Of a stretch of DNA of 35,555 nucleotides, positions 26,842-35,275 are shown piece after piece. Positions within the stretch are counted from its first letter, which is position 1. Each line of letters starts with the position of its first letter. The notes beneath the pieces are model-generated. The model had not been told where the DNA came from. It saw nothing but the letters and a program-made list of their open reading frames with translations, and made no database searches. Made by a program: the position numbers and the translations under genes. Source of the stretch: Pseudomonadota bacterium (GTDB taxonomy: Bacteria; Pseudomonadota; Gammaproteobacteria; Burkholderiales; Burkholderiaceae_D); assembly GCA_021821365.1 (NCBI GenBank), contig JAKACN010000022.1:1-35555 (forward strand), written 5' to 3'.

Positions 26842-27465
26842 CTACCTGTTGACAGCGTTGAAGAACGCGACGCCCGCGTTGCGCAGCATCGTCGTCAGGG
26901 CAATCAGCGGCAGCCCGGTCAGGGCGGTGGGATCCGAGCTCTCTATTTTCTCGAGAATCGCTATCCCGAGTCCTTCGTTCTTTGCGCTGCCGGCGCAATC
27001 GTAAGGCTGCTCGATGCGCAGATAGGCATCGAGTTCCTTGTCGGCCAGGTTGCGGAAGGTGACGAAGGTCCGGACATTCTCCACCTGTGCGGCCTTTGCC
27101 TTGTCCACGCATCTTCCGTCCCAGAGGCATAATGCCGTATGAAAGACAACCTCGCGTCCGCGCATTTTCTGCAGCTGAGCCAAAGCATTCGCATGCGCGC
27201 CGGGCTTGCCGATCTGCTCACCGTCAAGCGTGGCCACCTGGTCGGAGCCGATGACAAGCGCATCGGGCACTTGCTCCGCAACTGCAATTGCTTTCTCTTT
27301 GGCAAGCCGCAATGCCGTCAACTCCGGAGTTTCGCCGGGGTGCGGCGTTTCGTCGATGGCAGGCGCCAGAACCTCGAACGGGAGGTGCAGGCGCGATAAC
27401 AATTCCTTTCGATATTTCGAACTGGATGCCAGTATCAGGCGGGGCAAGACGGTCTGCGAAGGCAT
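26842..27465 (-). CDS. maf: Maf-family nucleotide pyrophosphatase (YceF-type, 7-methyl-GTP)
   Basis: This cytoplasmic house-cleaning enzyme of 207 residues hydrolyses modified nucleoside triphosphates to monophosphates. The N-terminal LILASSSKYRKELLSRL (10-26) and GSDQVATLDG, with D75, are Maf signatures. The pattern YDCAGSAKNEGLGI followed by SSDPTALTGLPLIAL is that of the YceF subfamily, which prefers 7-methyl-GTP. As in many proteobacteria it is divergent from yceD-rpmF-plsX-fab. The gap to the divergent gene is 104 bases. Confidence 0.93.
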   Translation of the reverse strand: MPSQTVLPRLILASSSKYRKELLSRLHLPFEVLAPAIDETPHPGETPELTALRLAKEKAIAVAEQVPDALVIGSDQVATLDGEQIGKPGAHANALAQLQKMRGREVVFHTALCLWDGRCVDKAKAAQVENVRTFVTFRNLADKELDAYLRIEQPYDCAGSAKNEGLGIAILEKIESSDPTALTGLPLIALTTMLRNAGVAFFNAVNR

Positions 27466-27484
27466 TTTCGAGTCTGATTTGAAC

Positions 27485-27505
27485 GCTTGCTTAGCTGAGG
27501 CAAGC
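27485..27505. promoter_or_regulatory. Inverted repeat in the maf-yceD intergenic region
   Basis: GCTTGC (27485-27490) and GCAAGC (27500-27505) are separated by nine bases. Inside them a second dyad, TTAGCT/AGCTAA, overlaps (27491-27508). The element lies just upstream of the -35 of the yceD promoter. Confidence 0.3.
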
Positions 27506-27512
27506 TAACACT

Positions 27513-27542
27513 TTGACGAATAAGGGAAAAGCCTGTTATTAT
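27513..27542 (+). promoter_or_regulatory. Sigma70 promoter of the yceD-rpmF-plsX-fab region
   Basis: TTGACG (27513-27518) is followed after 18 bases by TATTAT (27537-27542), or after 17 by TTATTA. The predicted start near 27549 leaves a leader of about 20 bases before yceD. Confidence 0.7.
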
Positions 27543-27569
27543 CGCAGGTTTTCCGGGGTCGGCTGTAGT

Positions 27570-28067
27570 ATGAATGCTTTCGTGATCGACGCGTTTGAAT
27601 TCTGTCGGCTCAAAGAGCGCCGCGAGGGCGAGATTGCAATTGCGGATTTGCCGCGATTGGCTGATGAGTCAACCGACCGGGCTGGTTCCATGCATTGGGC
27701 ATTGCAGGGAGGCACTGACGAGCAGGGGCATGCGCAGTTGACGCTTTCGGTGGCGGGCGCAATCAATCTGATGTGCCAGCGCTGTCTGACACCGTTTGTC
27801 TTCGATGTTGCGTCTGAATCGATTCTCGTGCTTGCGCCCGATGAGGCAAGTGCCGACGAAATCGATACCCAGCTTGCCGATGAATCTGTTGAAGTCATTG
27901 TCGGCAGCCGCAATTTCGACATTGTGCAATTGATCGAGGACGACGCCCTGCTGACCATTCCGTTGTCGCCGAAGCATGAAGTATGTCCCGATCATGTGGC
28001 GCCAGCGGCGGAACAAGATGCGAAAGAAGAGTCGCCGTTTGCAGTGCTGAAGAATTTGAAGAAATAG
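27570..28067 (+). CDS. yceD: YceD family protein (DUF177), 23S rRNA accumulation protein
   Basis: This cytoplasmic protein of 165 residues has a known role in 23S rRNA accumulation in E. coli and plants. The DUF177 features are the central CQRCLTPFVFD cysteine pair, the acidic stretch DEIDTQLADESVEVIVG, IVQLIEDDALLTIPLSPKH and HEVCPDH near the end, and FAVLKNLKK at the C-terminus. Start 27570 (MNAFVIDAFEF) is preferred. An upstream in-frame ATG at 27513 lies within the -35 element and cannot be on the mRNA. It is linked to rpmF, as in most proteobacteria. Confidence 0.93.
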   Translation: MNAFVIDAFEFCRLKERREGEIAIADLPRLADESTDRAGSMHWALQGGTDEQGHAQLTLSVAGAINLMCQRCLTPFVFDVASESILVLAPDEASADEIDTQLADESVEVIVGSRNFDIVQLIEDDALLTIPLSPKHEVCPDHVAPAAEQDAKEESPFAVLKNLKK

Positions 28068-28121
28068 TTTTTTCGGCGAAAGACGCTCGCCAAACAATAA
28101 AACGCAGCAAGGATTCCCGGT

Positions 28122-28150
28122 TTGCAAGAGGTTGGCTAACCGGATATGTT
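28122..28150 (+). promoter_or_regulatory. Internal promoter of rpmF
   Basis: TTGCAA (28122-28127) and TATGTT (28145-28150) are separated by 17 bases. The predicted start is near 28157. A perfect ten-base palindrome, ATCTTAAGAT (28161-28170), lies at the start of the transcript, just before the ribosome binding site AGGAG. Confidence 0.6.
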
Positions 28151-28182
28151 AAAATTTCAGATCTTAAGATTTAGGAGTCATC

Positions 28183-28365
28183 ATGGCCGTTCAGCAAAAC
28201 AAGAAGTCCCCGTCCAAGCGCGGTATGCACCGTTCGCACGACCATCTGTCCGTTCCGCCGCTGGCAGTCGAGCCGACCACTGGCGAGACGCATCTGCGTC
28301 ACCACATCAGCCCGAATGGCTACTATCGTGGTCGCAAGGTCCTCAAGACCAAGAACGACGAGTAA
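28183..28365 (+). CDS. rpmF: Large ribosomal subunit protein bL32
   Basis: This is a ribosomal protein of 60 residues. [20 protein letters not shown] is the conserved N-terminus of bL32, and [15 protein letters not shown] the conserved C-terminal part. No zinc-binding cysteines are present, so this is the cysteine-free type. AGGAG lies five bases before the ATG. It has its own upstream promoter and a terminator directly downstream, which fits the need for higher expression than its fatty acid synthesis neighbours. Confidence 0.98.
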   Translation: MAVQQNKKSPSKRGMHRSHDHLSVPPLAVEPTTGETHLRHHISPNGYYRGRKVLKTKNDE

Positions 28366-28386
28366 TCTCGGTCATTGTTTCAAGAC

Positions 28387-28427
28387 AAAAAAGCGGCGCG
28401 GGTGCATTTGACTTGGCGCCGTTTTTT
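28387..28427 (+). terminator. Terminator or attenuator after rpmF
   Basis: CGGCGC (28394-28399) pairs with GCGCCG (28416-28421). The outer AAAAAA (28387-28392) pairs with TTTTTT (28422-28427) with one bulged G, around a 16-base loop. It should reduce read-through from rpmF into plsX. Confidence 0.75.
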
Positions 28428-28435
28428 CATATGCT
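28408..28435 (+). promoter_or_regulatory. Promoter of plsX, nested in the rpmF terminator
   Basis: TTGACT (28408-28413) lies in the terminator loop, and TATGCT (28430-28435) follows after 16 bases, just past the T run. The predicted start is near 28442, giving a leader of about 88 bases. That leader contains a GC-rich hairpin at 28480-28500. Confidence 0.55.
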
Positions 28436-28529
28436 GAAAACGCATTGCGTCATTTTGAATCGCACCGGATCTGTGCCCGCCGGGAGCCTTCGGGTTCCGG
28501 AAGTTAGGGCGAGGTACTGAGTCAAAACA

Positions 28530-29621
28530 ATGACAATCAAAATTTCTATCGACTGCATGGGCGGCGATCATGGCCCTTCAGTCACCATTCCTGCCGCCGT
28601 CTCATTCGCTAAGCACGAACCTGACGCCGAATTGATTTTGGTCGGCCTGGAAGACGTCATCCGGGCAGAGCTGAGCAAGCACAACGCCGCCAACCATCCC
28701 CGCCTTTCCATCGTCAACGCGACGGAAGTCGTCACCATGGACGACCCGCTGGAAGTCGCCATGCGTCGAAAGAAGGATTCCTCCATGCGGGTTGCGGTCA
28801 ACCTGGTCAAGGATGGCAAGGTGCAAGCGTGCGTATCGGCAGGCAATACAGGGGCGCTGATGGCGGTATCCCGCTACGTCCTGAAAACGATTCCGGGTGT
28901 CGACCGCCCTGCAATCTGCTTCCCCATGCCGAACCAGAAGGATTCGCCGACGTACATGTTGGACCTTGGTGCGAATGTCGACTGCGAACCGCAGCATCTG
29001 CATCAGTTTGCGGTGATGGGTTCCGCGCTCGTGTCCGCACTCGAGGACAAGCCACGGCCCACCGTCGGCCTTCTGAACATCGGCGAAGAGGATATCAAGG
29101 GCAATGAAGTCGTGAAACAGACCGCCGCGTTGCTGCGTGCGGATCACGAAAAAGGCATCCTCAATTTCTACGGCAATGTGGAAGGCAACGATATCTTTCA
29201 AGGGACGACCGATGTGGTAGTGTGCGACGGCTTCGTCGGTAACGTGGTATTGAAGGCTTCCGAAGGATTGGGGCGCTGGGTCAAGACGATCTTCAAGGCC
29301 GAGTTCAAGAGCAGTCCGATCAACATTCTCGGTGCCCTGATCGCCCGTGGTGCGATCAACGCGATTTCGCAGCACATGAATCCCTCCCGTTACAATGGCG
29401 CGAGTTTCCTCGGTTTGCGGGGGCTCGTATTCAAGAGCCACGGCGGCGAAGATGCCTACGGTTTCGAGTGGGCGATCAAGCGTGCGTTCGACGCGGCGAA
29501 CCACGATCTCCTGTCGCGCATCACCAGAACCATCGGGGAACTGATGCCGCAATCCGATACGGGCCAGGAAGCCGAGGCGGGAAGCGCGGCCACCGAATTA
29601 ACCAAACAGAAAACGGCATGA
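28530..29621 (+). CDS. plsX: Phosphate acyltransferase PlsX
   Basis: This peripheral membrane enzyme makes acyl-phosphate from acyl-ACP and links fatty acid to phospholipid synthesis. It has 363 residues. The N-terminus [12 protein letters not shown] is diagnostic. [35 protein letters not shown] and [13 protein letters not shown] follow in family order. About 20 polar residues extend the C-terminus beyond the usual end. Its stop overlaps the fabH start (ATGA). It opens the block of lipid genes. Confidence 0.97.
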   Translation: MTIKISIDCMGGDHGPSVTIPAAVSFAKHEPDAELILVGLEDVIRAELSKHNAANHPRLSIVNATEVVTMDDPLEVAMRRKKDSSMRVAVNLVKDGKVQACVSAGNTGALMAVSRYVLKTIPGVDRPAICFPMPNQKDSPTYMLDLGANVDCEPQHLHQFAVMGSALVSALEDKPRPTVGLLNIGEEDIKGNEVVKQTAALLRADHEKGILNFYGNVEGNDIFQGTTDVVVCDGFVGNVVLKASEGLGRWVKTIFKAEFKSSPINILGALIARGAINAISQHMNPSRYNGASFLGLRGLVFKSHGGEDAYGFEWAIKRAFDAANHDLLSRITRTIGELMPQSDTGQEAEAGSAATELTKQKTA

Positions 29622-30604
29622 CTCTCTATAGCAAAATTATAGGTACGGGAAGTTATCTGCCACCCAAACGTGTCACGAATCATGATCTCGCCGCCCAGCT
29701 GGCGACCAAGGGGATCGAGACGTCCGATGAGTGGATTGTGTCGCGCAGCGGGATTTCGGCGCGCCATTACGCCGAACCCACCGTGCAGTCGAGCGATCTC
29801 GCGGTTGAGGCTGCGAGACGAGCTCTCGACATGGCGGGCATGAGTCCGAATGACATCGACCTGATCATCCTTGCAACCTCTACGCCGGACCATTTCGGTG
29901 GTTTCCCGAGCACTGCATGTGTCGTGCAACGCAAGCTTGGCGTCAGCAACGGCAGTCCTGCGTTCGACGTGCAGGCGGTGTGCAGCGGCTTTGTCTACGC
30001 GGTCTCGATTGCCGACAGCTTCATCAAATCCGGAGCGCACAGGAACGTGCTCATCATCGGTGCGGAAGTATTTTCACGGATACTCAATTTCGATGACCGT
30101 ACTACGTGCGTACTCTTCGGAGATGGTGCCGGCGCGGTTGTGCTGACCGCTGCAGAGGAGCCTGGAATCCTGGCAACGAAAATGCATGCGGACGGCCGCC
30201 ATGGCGACATTCTCTGCGTCCCGGGCAGCATCAGCGGCGGAGCAATCGACGGAAGTGCTTTTCTGTATATGGATGGACAGGCTGTCTTCAAGCTCGCGGT
30301 TTCCGTCCTTGAAAAGGTCGCCAATGAAGCGCTCGATGCTGCAGACATGAGCGCATCGCAAATCGACTGGCTGATTCCGCATCAGGCCAACATCCGCATC
30401 ATGCAGGGTACAGCGAAAAAGCTGGGATTGCCCCATGAAAAGATGGTGGTGACTGTCGATCAGCACGGTAATACGTCTGCAGCATCGATTCCTCTCGCGC
30501 TGGATGTCGCGCTGCGCGACGGACGCGTGAAGCCGGGGCAAAACGTCATGATGGAAGGCGTCGGCGGCGGATTCACCTGGGGTGCGGTGCTCGCACGGAT
30601 CTGA
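29618..30604 (+). CDS. fabH: Beta-ketoacyl-ACP synthase III
   Basis: This enzyme starts fatty acid elongation by condensing acetyl-CoA with malonyl-ACP in the cytoplasm. It has 328 residues counted from [15 protein letters not shown]. The catalytic triad is C122 in AVCSGF, H255 in PHQANIRI and N285 in HGNTSAA. The end [13 protein letters not shown] is typical. An upstream in-frame start would extend into plsX and is rejected. The ATG overlaps the plsX stop by four bases. Confidence 0.98.
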   Translation: MTLYSKIIGTGSYLPPKRVTNHDLAAQLATKGIETSDEWIVSRSGISARHYAEPTVQSSDLAVEAARRALDMAGMSPNDIDLIILATSTPDHFGGFPSTACVVQRKLGVSNGSPAFDVQAVCSGFVYAVSIADSFIKSGAHRNVLIIGAEVFSRILNFDDRTTCVLFGDGAGAVVLTAAEEPGILATKMHADGRHGDILCVPGSISGGAIDGSAFLYMDGQAVFKLAVSVLEKVANEALDAADMSASQIDWLIPHQANIRIMQGTAKKLGLPHEKMVVTVDQHGNTSAASIPLALDVALRDGRVKPGQNVMMEGVGGGFTWGAVLARI

Positions 30605-30624
30605 GAAATTTTCACATAACAAGC

Positions 30625-31557
30625 ATGACCAAATTCGCATTTGTTTTCCCTGGCCAGGGTTCGCAGGCCGTCGGGATGCTGAATGGCTTTGTCGAGAACC
30701 CGGCTGTCAAGCAGACGATTGCCGAAGCGTCGGATGCCTTGCAGTTCGACCTTGGCAAGCTGATCGCGGAAGGCCCTAAAGAAGAGCTCGATCTGACCAC
30801 AAACACGCAACCGGTGATGCTGACAGCGGCGGTTGCCTGCTATCGTGCATGGATGGCTGCGGGAGGAGCCGCGCCTGCGATGGTAGCTGGTCATAGTCTC
30901 GGTGAATATTCGGCATTGGTTGCAGCTGGCGTGATTGCATTCGCGGACGCCGTGCCACTGGTTCGCTTCCGTGCGCAGGCGATGCAGGAAGCAGTCCCTG
31001 TCGGACAAGGAGGCATGGCGGCGATCCTCGGACTCTCGGATGACGATGTGCGTGCCGCATGCGCCGAGGCTGCGCAAGGCGAAGTTGTGGAAGCGGTCAA
31101 TTTCAACGCCCCCGCTCAAGTTGTCATCGCCGGGCACAAGGGCGCCGTCGAACGCGCTTGCGCGGCGGCGAAGGAAAAAGGGGCCAAGCGCGCCTTGCCC
31201 TTGCCCGTATCGGCACCATTTCATTCCTCTCTGCTGAAACCCGCTTCGGACCGTCTGCGTGACTACCTGGAAAAGCTGGTGTTTTCGGCGCCAAACATTC
31301 CCGTCATCAATAACGTTGACGTTGCGTTTGCGCAGGACGTGTCCGGCATCAAGGATGCCTTGGTGCGACAGGCCGCAAGTCCGGTGCGCTGGGTGGAAAC
31401 AGTACAGAAAATGGCGGCGGAAGGCGTGACTCATGTCATTGAATGCGGACCGGGCAAAGTGTTGGCCGGCTTGACCAAGCGCATCAACGGTGATCTGGTT
31501 GGCGACGCGATTGTCGACCAGGTTTCTCTCGACAAAGTGTTGGAGCTCCTTAAGTGA
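30625..31557 (+). CDS. fabD: Malonyl-CoA:ACP transacylase
   Basis: This enzyme loads malonyl groups from CoA to acyl carrier protein. It has 310 residues. FPGQGSQAVGML (8-19) and GHSLGEYSAL with the catalytic S91 are visible. The histidine of the dyad lies in SAPFHSSL, and ECGPGKVLAGL is near the C-terminus. The gene starts 21 bases after fabH with a weak ribosome binding site. Its stop overlaps the fabG GTG start. Confidence 0.97.
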   Translation: MTKFAFVFPGQGSQAVGMLNGFVENPAVKQTIAEASDALQFDLGKLIAEGPKEELDLTTNTQPVMLTAAVACYRAWMAAGGAAPAMVAGHSLGEYSALVAAGVIAFADAVPLVRFRAQAMQEAVPVGQGGMAAILGLSDDDVRAACAEAAQGEVVEAVNFNAPAQVVIAGHKGAVERACAAAKEKGAKRALPLPVSAPFHSSLLKPASDRLRDYLEKLVFSAPNIPVINNVDVAFAQDVSGIKDALVRQAASPVRWVETVQKMAAEGVTHVIECGPGKVLAGLTKRINGDLVGDAIVDQVSLDKVLELLK

Positions 31558-32300
31558 ATCTGATAAATCAAGTGGCGCTGGTCACCGGCGCATCGCGTGG
31601 CATTGGTCGGGCAATTGCACAGGAGCTGGCAAGGCAGGGCGCAAAAGTTGTCGGAACTGCGACCTCCGAATCGGGAGCCGCGGCCATTACCGAATATCTC
31701 GAAGCCATCCAGCCGGGCAGCGGCAAGGGCGTGGTATTGAACGTCACGGATGCTGAGCGTTGTATTACCGTGGTGGATGAAGTGCAAAAGGAATTCGGCA
31801 GCCTGTCAATTCTTGTCAATAATGCCGGCATCACCCAGGACCAGCTGGCAATGCGCATGAAAGACGAGGAGTGGGATGCGGTCATCGCGACGAACCTGAC
31901 GGCCGTTGCCCGTCTGTCTCGTGCCGTACTGCGCGGCATGATGAAGGCCCGCTATGGACGCATCGTCAACATCACGTCTGTCGTTGGGTCTGCGGGGAAC
32001 CCGGGGCAGATGAACTACGCGGCCGCAAAAGCAGGTGTTGCAGGGATGAGCCGCGCACTTGCACGAGAGATCGGAAGTCGCAGCATCACGGTCAATTGCG
32101 TCGCGCCGGGCTTCATCGACACCGATATGACCAGGGAGCTGGGTGAGCAGCAGGTGTCCGCATTGATGCAGCAGATTCCTCTCGGTCGCTTCGGGCTGCC
32201 GGAAGACATCGCTGCTGCGGTAGCGTTTCTTGCATCGCCGCAAGCAGGTTACATCACTGGAACAACATTGCATGTCAATGGTGGCATGTACATGAGTTAA
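31554..32300 (+). CDS. fabG: 3-oxoacyl-ACP reductase
   Basis: This NADPH-dependent reductase performs the first reduction of each elongation cycle. It has 248 residues with TGASRGIGRAIA (11-22), NNAG, the catalytic S142, Y155 and K159 (YAAAK), and N114. It starts with GTG (31554-31556), which overlaps the fabD stop as GTGA, with GGAG eight bases upstream. The C-terminus GTTLHVNGGMYMS is canonical. Confidence 0.97.
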   Translation: MNLINQVALVTGASRGIGRAIAQELARQGAKVVGTATSESGAAAITEYLEAIQPGSGKGVVLNVTDAERCITVVDEVQKEFGSLSILVNNAGITQDQLAMRMKDEEWDAVIATNLTAVARLSRAVLRGMMKARYGRIVNITSVVGSAGNPGQMNYAAAKAGVAGMSRALAREIGSRSITVNCVAPGFIDTDMTRELGEQQVSALMQQIPLGRFGLPEDIAAAVAFLASPQAGYITGTTLHVNGGMYMS

Positions 32301-32312
32301 TGAATACTTAGA

Positions 32313-32360
32313 CACTTTTGGCCGCAGTTCAAGCAAAATTCAAAACAGAAGCCAAAAGTG
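32313..32360. promoter_or_regulatory. Ten-base inverted repeat between fabG and acpP
   Basis: CACTTTTGGC (32313-32322) and GCCAAAAGTG (32351-32360) are perfect inverted repeats around 28 AT-rich bases. As RNA this would be a long-loop hairpin, followed by AATTTTC, which is too weak for a clear terminator. As DNA it could be an operator pair. It separates fabG from acpP, whose product is needed in much larger amounts. Confidence 0.5.
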
Positions 32361-32422
32361 AATTTTCAATGCGCAAACCTGATAAAATGCGCGCACTTTC
32401 TGTAACCCACTGGAGGGATAAT

Positions 32423-32662
32423 ATGTCCGATATCGAACAACGCGTTAAGAAGATCGTCGCTGAGCAGCTGGGCGTCGCCGAAGCCGACATCAAAAATGAG
32501 TCGTCTTTTGTTGATGACCTCGGTGCTGATTCGCTGGACACCGTTGAACTCGTGATGGCGCTCGAAGACGAATTCGAAATGGAAATTCCGGACGAGCAGG
32601 CTGAAAAGATCACGACGGTGCAGCAGGCGATCGACTACGCCAAGGCGCACGTCAAGGCCTAA
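32423..32662 (+). CDS. acpP: Acyl carrier protein
   Basis: This is the central carrier of fatty acid synthesis, 79 residues and very acidic. The phosphopantetheine site is S37 in [15 protein letters not shown] lies before ATG 32423. Longer in-frame starts upstream would not match the family. A GATAAAAT stretch near 32380-32388 may hold a -10 element for separate transcription, without a good -35. fabF follows after 29 bases. Confidence 0.98.
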   Translation: MSDIEQRVKKIVAEQLGVAEADIKNESSFVDDLGADSLDTVELVMALEDEFEMEIPDEQAEKITTVQQAIDYAKAHVKA

Positions 32663-32691
32663 TACAGATTTGATCAATCCAGGAGAACCGC

Positions 32692-33939
32692 TTGAGCCGC
32701 TCACGTGAACGTCGCGTCGTAGTGACTGGCCTCGGTTGCGTTTCCCCCGTCGGCAACACGGTCGCCGATGCGTGGGCCGCGCTGACTGAAGGCAAATCAG
32801 GCATTGCGACCATCACAAAATTTGACGCCACGCCTTTCTCCACGCGTTTTGCGGGTGAAGTAAAGGGCTTCAATATCGAGGACTACATTCCCGGTAAGGA
32901 AGCGCGCCACATGGACACCTTCATCCACTTCGGCATGGCTGCGGGGATCCAGGCGTTTCAGGATTGTGGCTTGGCCGTCACAGAAGAAAATGCCGAAAGA
33001 ATCGGTGTCATCATCGGCTCCGGCATCGGTGGCTTGCCGATGATCGAAGAAACGCATGCGGAGTTGACCAATCGCGGTCCGCGCCGGATCAGTCCGTTCT
33101 TCGTGCCCGCGTCGATCATCAACATGATCTCCGGCCATCTTTCGATCAAGTATGGCTTGAAGGGGCCGAACCTGGCTATCGTGACCGCCTGCACGACGGG
33201 CTTGCACTGCATCGGGGCGGCCGCTCGGATGATCGAGTATGGTGATGCCGATGTCATGGTTGCCGGCGGCGCCGAATCGACGGTTTCGCCGCTGGGTGTC
33301 GGCGGATTTGCTGCGGCGCGCGCACTGTCGGCGCGTAACGATGATCCGGCAACGGCATCCCGTCCCTGGGACAAGGATCGTGATGGTTTTGTTCTCGGCG
33401 AAGGCGCGGGTGTCATGGTGCTGGAAGAATACGAGCATGCAAAGGCACGCGGAGCAAAGATTTATGCCGAGGTCATTGGCTTCGGCATGAGCGCGGATGC
33501 CCATCACATGACCGCTCCACTTGATGACGGAGATGGTGCGCGACGCTGCATGATTGCGGCGATGAACAACGCGAAGATCAACCCCGATCAGGTCGACTAT
33601 GTGAACGCACATGGCACGTCCACACCGCTTGGCGATATGGCGGAGACCATTGCGATCAAACGCGCTTTGGGTGACCATGCGAAGAAAACTGTCGTCAACT
33701 CCACCAAGTCGATGACCGGACACCTGCTCGGCGGTGCTGGTGGATTGGAATCAGTCTTCACGGTGCTCGCGGTCCATAATCAATTGTCGCCGCCAACCAT
33801 CAACATCTTCAATCAGGACCCCGCTTGCGATCTGGACTATTGCGCCAATACTGCGCGCAATATGCCGATCAATATCGCAGTCAAGAATTCGTTCGGCTTC
33901 GGTGGCACGAACGGAACTCTCATCTTCGGCAAGATCTGA
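32692..33939 (+). CDS. fabF: Beta-ketoacyl-ACP synthase II
   Basis: This condensing enzyme carries out elongation in fatty acid synthesis. It has 415 residues. The catalytic residues are C167 in [10 protein letters not shown]307 in NAHGTST, K339, and H344 in [22 protein letters not shown] is the conserved C-terminal segment. The start is TTG (32692-32694), with AGGAG six bases upstream and no ATG in a suitable place. Confidence 0.97.
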   Translation: MSRSRERRVVVTGLGCVSPVGNTVADAWAALTEGKSGIATITKFDATPFSTRFAGEVKGFNIEDYIPGKEARHMDTFIHFGMAAGIQAFQDCGLAVTEENAERIGVIIGSGIGGLPMIEETHAELTNRGPRRISPFFVPASIINMISGHLSIKYGLKGPNLAIVTACTTGLHCIGAAARMIEYGDADVMVAGGAESTVSPLGVGGFAAARALSARNDDPATASRPWDKDRDGFVLGEGAGVMVLEEYEHAKARGAKIYAEVIGFGMSADAHHMTAPLDDGDGARRCMIAAMNNAKINPDQVDYVNAHGTSTPLGDMAETIAIKRALGDHAKKTVVNSTKSMTGHLLGGAGGLESVFTVLAVHNQLSPPTINIFNQDPACDLDYCANTARNMPINIAVKNSFGFGGTNGTLIFGKI

Positions 33940-33945
33940 TTTGCC

Positions 33946-33978
33946 CGGCTTTCTTCCTCGTTACGAGGGAGGAAGCCG
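33946..33978 (+). promoter_or_regulatory. Fifteen-pair hairpin after fabF
   Basis: 33946-33960 (CGGCTTTCTTCCTCG) pairs with 33964-33978 (CGAGGGAGGAAGCCG) around a TTA loop, with two G-U pairs. It starts seven bases after the fabF stop. No T run follows, so it is not a standard terminator. It could protect the fabF 3' end, mark an RNA processing site, or affect translation of the next gene, which starts 19 bases later. Confidence 0.65.
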
Positions 33979-33996
33979 CTCCTGATTCATCTCATC

Positions 33997-34503
33997 ATGT
34001 CTATCGCAGTATCCGCCGTCGTTCATCCATCCCGGCTGCTGCGGGCCATGCTTCATACCATGTCAAGCGCAGTCTTCCTGATTGGGGCTGCGATCGGTGC
34101 GGGCTGGGTCGGCGAGCCATCTCTCTTCTTCAGAATGGGCGGTGCATTCATCGCCATTTTCCTATCATTTTTTGGGTTTTATCATGACGTTCGATACCGA
34201 AAACCCATACATATTGATATCACTGGAACAGGACAGTTGCGCTTGACCGAAGTGAGTGCCAAAGGGCCTTGCACAGACACGAACTGGCCGCATCTTGGAA
34301 AAAATGGCGAAGTGGTTCACTTGTTGAGGGATACGACGATCTGGCCGTGTTTGCTACTGCTGCGGGTGCAGAACGAATGCGGAGGGAAAAGATCTGTGGC
34401 TATCTTGCCGGATTGCGTGTCCCGCGACAGTTTTCGGGCCTTGTCGGTGGCATGCCGATGGATTGCAGAGCAAGGCGATCCGCCGCAAACCGAAAAATTC
34501 TAG
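33997..34503 (+). CDS. YgfX-like (CptA family) membrane protein
   Basis: This is a protein of 168 residues with two adjacent membrane segments (about 18-38 and 44-62) and a cytoplasmic C-terminal domain. The pattern IWPCLLLLRVQNECGGKRSV followed by LPDCVSRDSFRALSVACRWI resembles the YgfX/CptA family (a tryptophan-leucine-rich strand, then a DS-x-FR-x-L helix). E. coli YgfX is reported to affect FtsZ and MreB, and it neighbours the flavin-insertion protein SdhE. No SdhE homologue is seen here. It lies between fabF and rpoE. The family assignment is moderate. Confidence 0.6.
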   Translation: MSIAVSAVVHPSRLLRAMLHTMSSAVFLIGAAIGAGWVGEPSLFFRMGGAFIAIFLSFFGFYHDVRYRKPIHIDITGTGQLRLTEVSAKGPCTDTNWPHLGKNGEVVHLLRDTTIWPCLLLLRVQNECGGKRSVAILPDCVSRDSFRALSVACRWIAEQGDPPQTEKF

Positions 34504-34522
34504 AAAATGTTCGAGATAAATT

Positions 34523-34549
34523 GAACTTCTTGCATTTCCTACAGTCAAC
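34523..34549 (+). promoter_or_regulatory. Sigma-E-type promoter of rpoE
   Basis: GAACTT (34523-34528) and GTCAAC (34544-34549) are 15 bases apart, close to the sigma-E consensus GGAACTT-N15/16-GTCNNA. The predicted start is about 40 bases before the rpoE start codon. This would make rpoE self-activating, as in E. coli. Confidence 0.7.
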
Positions 34550-34593
34550 TACTCTAGCCGCGTATATGTTGCAACGAAACAAGGGAACGGGGA

Positions 34594-35196
34594 TTGACGA
34601 CAGAACGCGACATTGACCAACTGCTTGTCGAGCGTGTCCAGCGCGGCGATAAAAAAGCGTTCGAGCTCTTGGTGACCAAGTATCAACGGAAACTGATGCG
34701 GCTCGTGTCGCGGCTTGTGCGCGACCAGGCGGAAGCGGAAGACGTGGTACAGGAGGCCTTCATCAAGGCGTATCGTGCGTTGCCGCAGTTCCGGGGTGAT
34801 TCTGCGTTTTACACGTGGTTGTACCGGATCGGCATCAACACGGCGAAAAACTACCTGGTAACACAGGGCCGGCGTGCGCCGACATCCACCGAGGCGGATG
34901 CTGAAGAAGCAGAAACTTTTGACGATGGAGAACACCTAAGGGACATCAATACGCCCGAGTCCATGCTTGCGACGAAGCAGATCGCGGAAACGGTCAATGT
35001 GGCGATGGACGCACTACCCGACGAGCTGCGCATAGCAATTACGTTGCGTGAAATTGAAGGGTTGAGCTACGATGAAATCGCGGAAGCGATGGGATGTCCG
35101 ATAGGGACAGTGCGCAGCCGGATATTCCGTGCACGCGAAGCGATCGCGGAAAAGTTAAGGCCGTTGCTGGGCACCGCGATTGACAAACGCTGGTGA
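34594..35196 (+). CDS. rpoE: RNA polymerase sigma factor RpoE (extracytoplasmic function)
   Basis: This ECF sigma factor of 200 residues responds to envelope stress. Region 2 has RDQAEAEDVVQEAFIKAYRA and FYTWLYRIGINTAKNYL. Region 4 has ITLREIEGLSYDEIAEAMG followed by PIGTVRSRIFRARE, the -35-binding helix-turn-helix. It starts with TTG (34594-34596), with AAGGGA seven bases upstream and no nearby ATG. The anti-sigma gene follows after 79 bases. Confidence 0.97.
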   Translation: MTTERDIDQLLVERVQRGDKKAFELLVTKYQRKLMRLVSRLVRDQAEAEDVVQEAFIKAYRALPQFRGDSAFYTWLYRIGINTAKNYLVTQGRRAPTSTEADAEEAETFDDGEHLRDINTPESMLATKQIAETVNVAMDALPDELRIAITLREIEGLSYDEIAEAMGCPIGTVRSRIFRAREAIAEKLRPLLGTAIDKRW

Positions 35197-35275
35197 CCGC
35201 AGGTGCAGGCAAGACAAAATTTGTATGGTTGTGTAGTGGTTTAATAGGGATTGGCGCAGCCAGAACGAGGTAGGT

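Noticed and set aside
27513-27569. Longer yceD start at 27513
   Set aside because: That ATG overlaps the -35 of the best promoter, so it would not be on the mRNA, and the added residues do not fit the family.
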